64,000 nt of DNA, from positions 1-64,000 of the forward strand of contig JBEKWN010000005.1 in NCBI GenBank assembly GCA_049513055.1, in the 5' to 3' direction. This DNA comes from UBA1163 sp049513055. Its GTDB lineage: Bacteria > Desulfobacterota > BSN033 > UBA1163. Under the pieces are notes generated by a model. That model had not been told where the DNA came from. It saw nothing but the letters and a program-made list of their open reading frames with translations, and did not search any database. Below, piece after piece: positions 59,451 through 64,000 of this stretch. The position numbers were made by a program, and so were the translations under genes. Numbering within the stretch: position 1 is the stretch's first letter; each line of letters starts with the position of its first letter.

Positions 59451-60701
59451 ATGAAAACAACAAAAATTATTTTAACAGTTCTCCTGTTCGTTTTCGCACT
59501 GAGTTTCTCAATGGTAAATGGGGTGAATGGTAAGGAAGTGGATAAATTGAAAATAGGTTTGATGTTTGGATTGACTGGTGCAGGCTCGCCCATCGGCCCT
59601 GTCCAACTTGAAGGGGCAAAACTGGCTATCAAAGAGATCAACGAGGGAGGAGGAGCGAAAATAGGAGGGAAGAAGGTTCCCGTGGAGTTTGTGGTGAGGG
59701 ATGATGAAACGAAGCCGGATGTCGCCCTCAGAAGGTTCAGGGAGTTGGTCTATGAGGATAAAGTTCAGGCCATCGTTGGATCAACGTTTGCCGCTATTTC
59801 TGCAGCCTTGAATAAAGAAGTGAAGAAAGTCCCCATTCCTTACTTCTCTGTTTGTGTCGCTCCAATGACCATGTTCAAGAAGGACGAAATTGCAGACGAT
59901 ACCTTTGGTGTTCATGGGGGTGCTTACTCCATTGGTTTTGCTGGAGCCGCTTACATTATCAATAAACTTGGGTACAAGAATATTTACGTCTTCGCACCCG
60001 CATACGCCTTCGGATGGGATCAAAAGGCGGGGGCAAAGGATGCTATCGAGAAGTACGGGGCCAAATGGGAATATGCTGAATCACCGGTGGGAACTCCTGA
60101 TTTCACTCCCTACCTTTTAAAGATTGCTGAAAAAAAGCCCGATATTGTGATGATGGCCCACTGGGGAGTCGATGCGATCAACGTCCTGAAACAAGCTCAC
60201 GAAACGGGTTTGAAAAAGAGCACAAAGATATGGTTTGACTGGATGACAAACGTATTTGGAGGTGGCATACCTCCGGAGGCGTTGGAGGGGGTGAATTCGC
60301 TCATGTCTTGGTACTGGAATATGACCGGTTTCAACGACCCTGCCATTGTGAAGGCGGCGGAAGATTTTGTAAAAAAGTACATTAAAGAATACAATTATCC
60401 GCCTGATCCCTATGCTGCCATTGCCTATATTGGAGTCAAAGAAGCAATACGTGGAATGGAGATTGCGAAATCGACAGACCCGAAGGCTATTTCCAAGGCC
60501 ATCATGAGTCATCCCAAATTCGATTCCATGAGGGGTCCAGGAGTTTGGAGGGCGGATCACCAGCCTCTATTCAAATATGGGTCCTTCGTGGTTGTGGGAA
60601 AGGGACCCAAGGAGAGGAAGGATAAGTGGGATCTTGTGAATGTAATCGGAGCCTATACCGGGGAAGACTATCTTCCGCCACTAAAAGAACTTGGATACTA
60701 A
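59451..60701 (+). CDS. livK: Branched-chain amino acid ABC transporter substrate-binding protein
   Basis: A 416-residue periplasmic binding protein with a signal peptide (1-27) and the type I fold: LKIGLMFGLTGAGSPIG, GAKLAIKEINEGGGAKIGGKKV, FRELVYEDKVQAIVGS, and a late DPYAAIAYIGVKEAI. Members bind leucine, related amino acids, amides or aromatic acids, so the ligand is not fixed by sequence. It is the first gene of an operon with livG, livF, livM and livH. Confidence 0.92.
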   Translation: MKTTKIILTVLLFVFALSFSMVNGVNGKEVDKLKIGLMFGLTGAGSPIGPVQLEGAKLAIKEINEGGGAKIGGKKVPVEFVVRDDETKPDVALRRFRELVYEDKVQAIVGSTFAAISAALNKEVKKVPIPYFSVCVAPMTMFKKDEIADDTFGVHGGAYSIGFAGAAYIINKLGYKNIYVFAPAYAFGWDQKAGAKDAIEKYGAKWEYAESPVGTPDFTPYLLKIAEKKPDIVMMAHWGVDAINVLKQAHETGLKKSTKIWFDWMTNVFGGGIPPEALEGVNSLMSWYWNMTGFNDPAIVKAAEDFVKKYIKEYNYPPDPYAAIAYIGVKEAIRGMEIAKSTDPKAISKAIMSHPKFDSMRGPGVWRADHQPLFKYGSFVVVGKGPKERKDKWDLVNVIGAYTGEDYLPPLKELGY

Positions 60702-60718
60702 GATTTGGATTATAAGAC

Positions 60719-60755
60719 CGAGAGGGAGGGGTTGATTTTTACCCTCCCTTTCTCG
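60719..60755 (+). terminator. Attenuating hairpin between livK and livG
   Basis: CGAGAGGGAGGG pairs with CCCTCCC and TCTCG with a two-base bulge; the loop is GTTGATTTTTA. It lies between the stop of the binding-protein gene and the livG start. In such operons a hairpin here stabilises the binding-protein mRNA and lowers readthrough, giving more binding protein than ATPase. Confidence 0.6.
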
Positions 60756-60761
60756 TTGAGG

Positions 60762-61541
60762 GTGAAATTGCCAGCAAATATTCTTATCGAGACAAAGAAC
60801 CTTAGCAAGAGGTTTAATGGCCTTACTGCTGTCAACGATGTGAACTTCGAAATCAGAGAGGGAGAGGCAGCAGGAATCATCGGTCCGAATGGTGCAGGGA
60901 AATCCACATTTTTCAACCTCTTAACCGGGTTTTTCCCACCCAGCGAGGGCACGATCTATTTTCAGGGTCAAGATATCACCTCCGTGCCTCCTTATCAGAG
61001 GGTGACGATGGGCCTGGTGAGAACCTTTCAACTTGTCTCCGTGTTCGATTCGCTCACCGCTCTCGACAATCTGGTCTTGGCAAAGATAAGATTTAAGAAG
61101 GATTACACATCGAAAAGGAGTTTTTTCTTTAAAGAGGCACACCATTCTAAAACGGTGGAGGCTTGTTTAGAGGCCCTTCGAACAGTGGGCATCTCCGATA
61201 AGGCACACCTGAGAGCATTTGAACTGTCTTATGGAGATAAGAGGAAGCTGGAGATTGCCATTGCTTTATCGCTGAACCCACGGATTCTTCTTCTGGATGA
61301 ACCTCTGGCAGGATTGAGCGATGCCGAGATTAACGAAGTGTTGGGTCTCATCCATGAAGTGAAAAAGAATTTCACACTGATTCTTATTGAGCACAAAATA
61401 TCGAGGATTGTTAATCTGGTCGGAAGATTGAGCGTGATGCATGAAGGAAGGCTCATTGCAGAAGGAAAACCCCAGGAAGTGCTATGCGATCCGCTGGTCA
61501 GGCAGGTCTACTGGGGGAGGGAAGAGGTCATATGCTCTTAA
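60762..61541 (+). CDS. livG: Branched-chain amino acid ABC transporter ATP-binding protein LivG
   Basis: A 259-residue ATPase: Walker A GPNGAGKST, Q-loop RTFQLVSVF, signature LSYGDKRKLEIA (LSYGD in place of LSGGQ), Walker B ILLLDEPLAGL, and H in LIEHKISRI. I choose GTG 60762, after the hairpin; a TTG at 60705 would put the hairpin inside the coding region. The end overlaps livF by ten bases. Confidence 0.92.
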   Translation: MKLPANILIETKNLSKRFNGLTAVNDVNFEIREGEAAGIIGPNGAGKSTFFNLLTGFFPPSEGTIYFQGQDITSVPPYQRVTMGLVRTFQLVSVFDSLTALDNLVLAKIRFKKDYTSKRSFFFKEAHHSKTVEACLEALRTVGISDKAHLRAFELSYGDKRKLEIAIALSLNPRILLLDEPLAGLSDAEINEVLGLIHEVKKNFTLILIEHKISRIVNLVGRLSVMHEGRLIAEGKPQEVLCDPLVRQVYWGREEVICS

Positions 61542-62224
61542 GCCTCGAGGGGGTCGACGTCCACTATGGTCACGCCAAGGTCCTGCATGAGATTAATCTC
61601 CATATCCTCAAAGGGGAGGTGGCTTTCATTGTGGGCAGAAATGGAGCAGGAAAGACGACTCTCCTCAAGACGATCGCAGGCTTTTTGAAACCCTCCAAAG
61701 GTTCCATCCTATTCGATCATCAGTCCATTCAGGGTATCCCTCCTGAGAAAGTGGCCCTCATGGGGATCCGGTATGTCTTTCAAGACAAGAGAGTTTTTGG
61801 TGAACTGACCGTGAAGGAAAATATAGAACTTGCAGCCTACCCCACGAAAGAGAAACTTTCCGATTCCATTAATAGAATCCTGAGCCTCTATCCCAGAATG
61901 GGCATTCTGATCAATTCTAAAGCAAAGGGTTTAAGTGGTGGCCAAAGACAGATTCTTTTAATTGGGAGGGCGTTAATTGGAGAACCGAAACTCCTTCTCA
62001 TTGATGAACCCACAGAAGGTCTATCGGCAGGCATCATGGAGGAAATCTTAGATGTCCTCACGAAGATGAAAGGTCAGATCTCCATGATAATCGTAGAACA
62101 GAACCTTTCGGTGGTTTCGAGAATGGCGGATCGGGTTTACATGATGAAAGAAGGTAGTATTTTAAAAGAGATTACGGATAAGACGGTGATAGAGAAGTCC
62201 AATGCACTGGAGGGTTATCTTTAA
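61532..62224 (+). CDS. livF: Branched-chain amino acid ABC transporter ATP-binding protein LivF
   Basis: A 230-residue ATPase: Walker A GRNGAGKTT, Q-loop YVFQDKRVF, signature LSGGQRQIL, Walker B LLLIDEPTEGL and IIVEQNLSV. ATG 61532 is chosen over an ATG-type start at 61484, which would add 16 residues overlapping livG. Confidence 0.93.
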   Translation: MLLSLEGVDVHYGHAKVLHEINLHILKGEVAFIVGRNGAGKTTLLKTIAGFLKPSKGSILFDHQSIQGIPPEKVALMGIRYVFQDKRVFGELTVKENIELAAYPTKEKLSDSINRILSLYPRMGILINSKAKGLSGGQRQILLIGRALIGEPKLLLIDEPTEGLSAGIMEEILDVLTKMKGQISMIIVEQNLSVVSRMADRVYMMKEGSILKEITDKTVIEKSNALEGYL

Positions 62225-62251
62225 AATCGAAGCCTTATCCGGAGAATTGGA

Positions 62252-63193
62252 ATGATAAAAAAAATTCTAAATTCAGGAGCACTGGGGGCTCTCGTCATCG
62301 CCCTGGGTTTCGTCATCCTTGGTTTAGGGACCTCCATCCATCGCACAACAGATTTCATTATCTTCTGCATCTTTGTCATCGGATTTGACCTTCTTTATGG
62401 GCACATGGGCAGACTTTCCTTCGGCCATATGCTATTCTATGGTTCGGGTGCCTATGCGGCAGGCCTTCTGGTACGGTATGGACCTCCAAACCCATATTTA
62501 GCCATTCTGATTGGAATTTGTGCAGGAGCATTGGTGGGAGGGATCCTGGCTCCTGTGATTGTGAGGGCGACCGGCGCCTGTTTTGCTCTGGTTAACCTTG
62601 CTTTTAACCAGGTGGGGTACTTCCTCGCCCTGGTTGCTTTCGCAAAATTTACAGCAGGAGAGGATGGTCTTTCCCTCACTTTTTCAGTTATCCCTTTCTT
62701 AAACTTGACAAATCCAAAGGTATTTTTCGGGTTCTCACTCTTCTGCCTCGTCCTGACCTATTATTTCATGAAGAGATTGACTTCTTCTCCTTATGGCATT
62801 CTATTGCGGACCATTAAAGAAAATGAGACGAGAGCCCAGTTCTTGGGATACAATACCTTTACTTACAAATGGATCACCTTCATCCTCTCCTCTTCCATCT
62901 CTGCCTTTGCGGGTGCCCTCTCGACGATTAATTACAGCTATGTGAACCCAAGCTTCATTGACCCTACAAGAAATGTTGAAGTGATTTTTGCAGCCCTCAT
63001 CGGGGGCACCGGAAGTCTTTACGGAGCGATATTAGGGGGAGTCTCTTATATGTTGATCAGTAACTATCTCGCAAGATATATTCCGAGATGGGAGATGTTT
63101 CTGGGGATAGCACTCCTGATTCTTGTATTTAAATTCAGAGAAGGGATCTGGGGAAGTATTAGAGGAGAATGGAAGAGCCGGGTGGAGGGCTGA
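62252..63193 (+). CDS. livM: Branched-chain amino acid ABC transporter permease LivM
   Basis: A 313-residue permease with LivM motifs GFDLLYGHMGRLSFGHMLFYGSGAY and GGTGSLYGAILGG. Related to but distinct from the livM at 1089-2030. It starts 27 bases after livF and ends seven bases before livH. Confidence 0.93.
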   Translation: MIKKILNSGALGALVIALGFVILGLGTSIHRTTDFIIFCIFVIGFDLLYGHMGRLSFGHMLFYGSGAYAAGLLVRYGPPNPYLAILIGICAGALVGGILAPVIVRATGACFALVNLAFNQVGYFLALVAFAKFTAGEDGLSLTFSVIPFLNLTNPKVFFGFSLFCLVLTYYFMKRLTSSPYGILLRTIKENETRAQFLGYNTFTYKWITFILSSSISAFAGALSTINYSYVNPSFIDPTRNVEVIFAALIGGTGSLYGAILGGVSYMLISNYLARYIPRWEMFLGIALLILVFKFREGIWGSIRGEWKSRVEG

Positions 63194-63200
63194 GGGGGAT

Positions 63201-64000
63201 ATGATCAGTACCCTTATCTATGGATTAACGATCGGAGGTATCCTCTACATCATTTCAATAGGGCTTTCTTTGACTTTCGGAAGCATGAGGATTGTCAATT
63301 TTGCCCATGGGATGATTTATACCACCGGTGCATACATCTTGGTTGCTGTTTTACCGTTGCTCAAGTGTAATTTTGTTGAAGGCGTACTGATTGCCATCCT
63401 GGTGGTGATTCCTCTCAGTTTCGTCATTGAAAAGTATATCATCCGCCGACTCTATGGAGAGTCAATCGATTATGCCATCATCGCCACTTATGCTGTTCTC
63501 CTCATTGGGGTTGATCTTGTCAAGTGGATATGGGGAACCAGTCCCATCCCTTTGAGCGATCCCGTGGGCAGGAGTGTGACATGCTTTTCGGTCACCGTGC
63601 CTTCCTACCGGATAATCATTATTGTGATTTCTTTAATGATCTGTATTGGACTCTGGTTATTCTTCAAAAAGACGATTGTGGGAAAGATCGTGGTTGCAGG
63701 CTTGCAAGATCGAGAGGCGGTGAGAAGCCTGGGAATCAATGTGGACAAATACTTTTCCATCGTTTTCGTTTTAGGGAGTTGCCTGGCTGCCTTAGGAGGG
63801 GTTCTTTACGCCCCAATCACCACGGTGCACCCTTATATGGGTTTCCATATCCTATTAATCAGCTTCGCCGTAGTCATCGTGGGAGGCCTTGGGAACCTCA
63901 AAGGCACGACCATTGCTGCATTTGTACTGGGTATGGTGATGGCCCTGACAGGTCGATTCTGGGGACCTGCTGCAGAGGCAATGGTTTTTGCTGTGATGGC
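63201..64000 (+). CDS. livH: Branched-chain amino acid ABC transporter permease LivH (partial)
   Basis: ATG 63201, after GAGGGGG, opens a frame that runs off the window end at 64000 without a stop. About 266 residues are present with SIGLSLTFGSMRIVNFAHGM, IEKYIIRRLYG and VGGLGNLKGTTIAA. It is the intact counterpart of the broken livH at 286-1096 and serves as the reference for the missing segment there. Confidence 0.93.
   Translation, partial: MISTLIYGLTIGGILYIISIGLSLTFGSMRIVNFAHGMIYTTGAYILVAVLPLLKCNFVEGVLIAILVVIPLSFVIEKYIIRRLYGESIDYAIIATYAVLLIGVDLVKWIWGTSPIPLSDPVGRSVTCFSVTVPSYRIIIIVISLMICIGLWLFFKKTIVGKIVVAGLQDREAVRSLGINVDKYFSIVFVLGSCLAALGGVLYAPITTVHPYMGFHILLISFAVVIVGGLGNLKGTTIAAFVLGMVMALTGRFWGPAAEAMVFAVM

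Overview
The window looks like a chromosome segment of an uncultured or little-studied member of the former Deltaproteobacteria (Desulfobacterota). This is inferred from gene content: two branched-chain amino acid (Liv) ABC systems, AmmeMemoRadiSam, DUF763 and endonuclease Q genes, TlpA/thioredoxin, the LysM-dprA-topA-trmFO run, a type II nicotinate phosphoribosyltransferase, and a moderate G+C content. No rRNA or species marker is present, so the assignment is tentative.

Layout. 1-3.7 kb: a decayed liv locus. livH has lost about 22 codons and its frame, livM is intact, an RNB exoribonuclease gene follows, and a second livM tail is left behind it. 3.9-11.8 kb: an accessory, defence-like region with an AbiE toxin-antitoxin pair, an HNH nuclease, a 1259-residue nuclease-STAND-type ATPase, a PIN/AbrB pair and a RelE-like/AbrB pair. 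The toxin-antitoxin promoters are close to the sigma-70 consensus. 11.8-22.8 kb: envelope and signalling genes (DUF6599-DUF362, TraB/GumN, a zinc-ribbon adenylate cyclase-AAA-TPR protein, an acyl-CoA ligase). 23-29.9 kb: NAD salvage, AmrS-type radical SAM, a MinD-like ATPase, a J-domain/RodZ-HTH fusion, thioredoxins, polyprenyl synthase and an RNA methyltransferase. 30-44.3 kb: a compact core run (LysM, dprA, topA, trmFO, STAS-wHTH, galT-like, M23 peptidase, response regulator, TPR, GT9, EF-Tu-like), with one radical SAM gene on the opposite strand.

44.35-48.8 kb: a multi-helix RNA-like element whose 3' arm contains the likely ribosome binding site of a zinc-ribbon radical SAM gene, followed by DUF763, an EndoQ-like endonuclease ending in a clamp-binding-like motif, and a helical PhoU-like protein. 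This is the best candidate here for an undescribed functional group. 48.8-51 kb: ruins of a DUF488 gene and of an RND efflux operon that keeps only its outer-membrane channel. 51.2-52.7 kb: a lytic transglycosylase, then pgsA-tRNA-Gly-tRNA-Cys. 52.7-59.2 kb: a patchy accessory zone with a histidine kinase, duplicated and decaying small zinc-ribbon genes, a 3' tRNA fragment, a candidate small RNA, two lipoproteins and a Dph6-like ATPase. 59.4-64 kb: a second, intact liv operon (substrate-binding protein, livG, livF, livM, livH), the last gene running off the end.

All assignments come from reading motifs and composition; no database search was possible.
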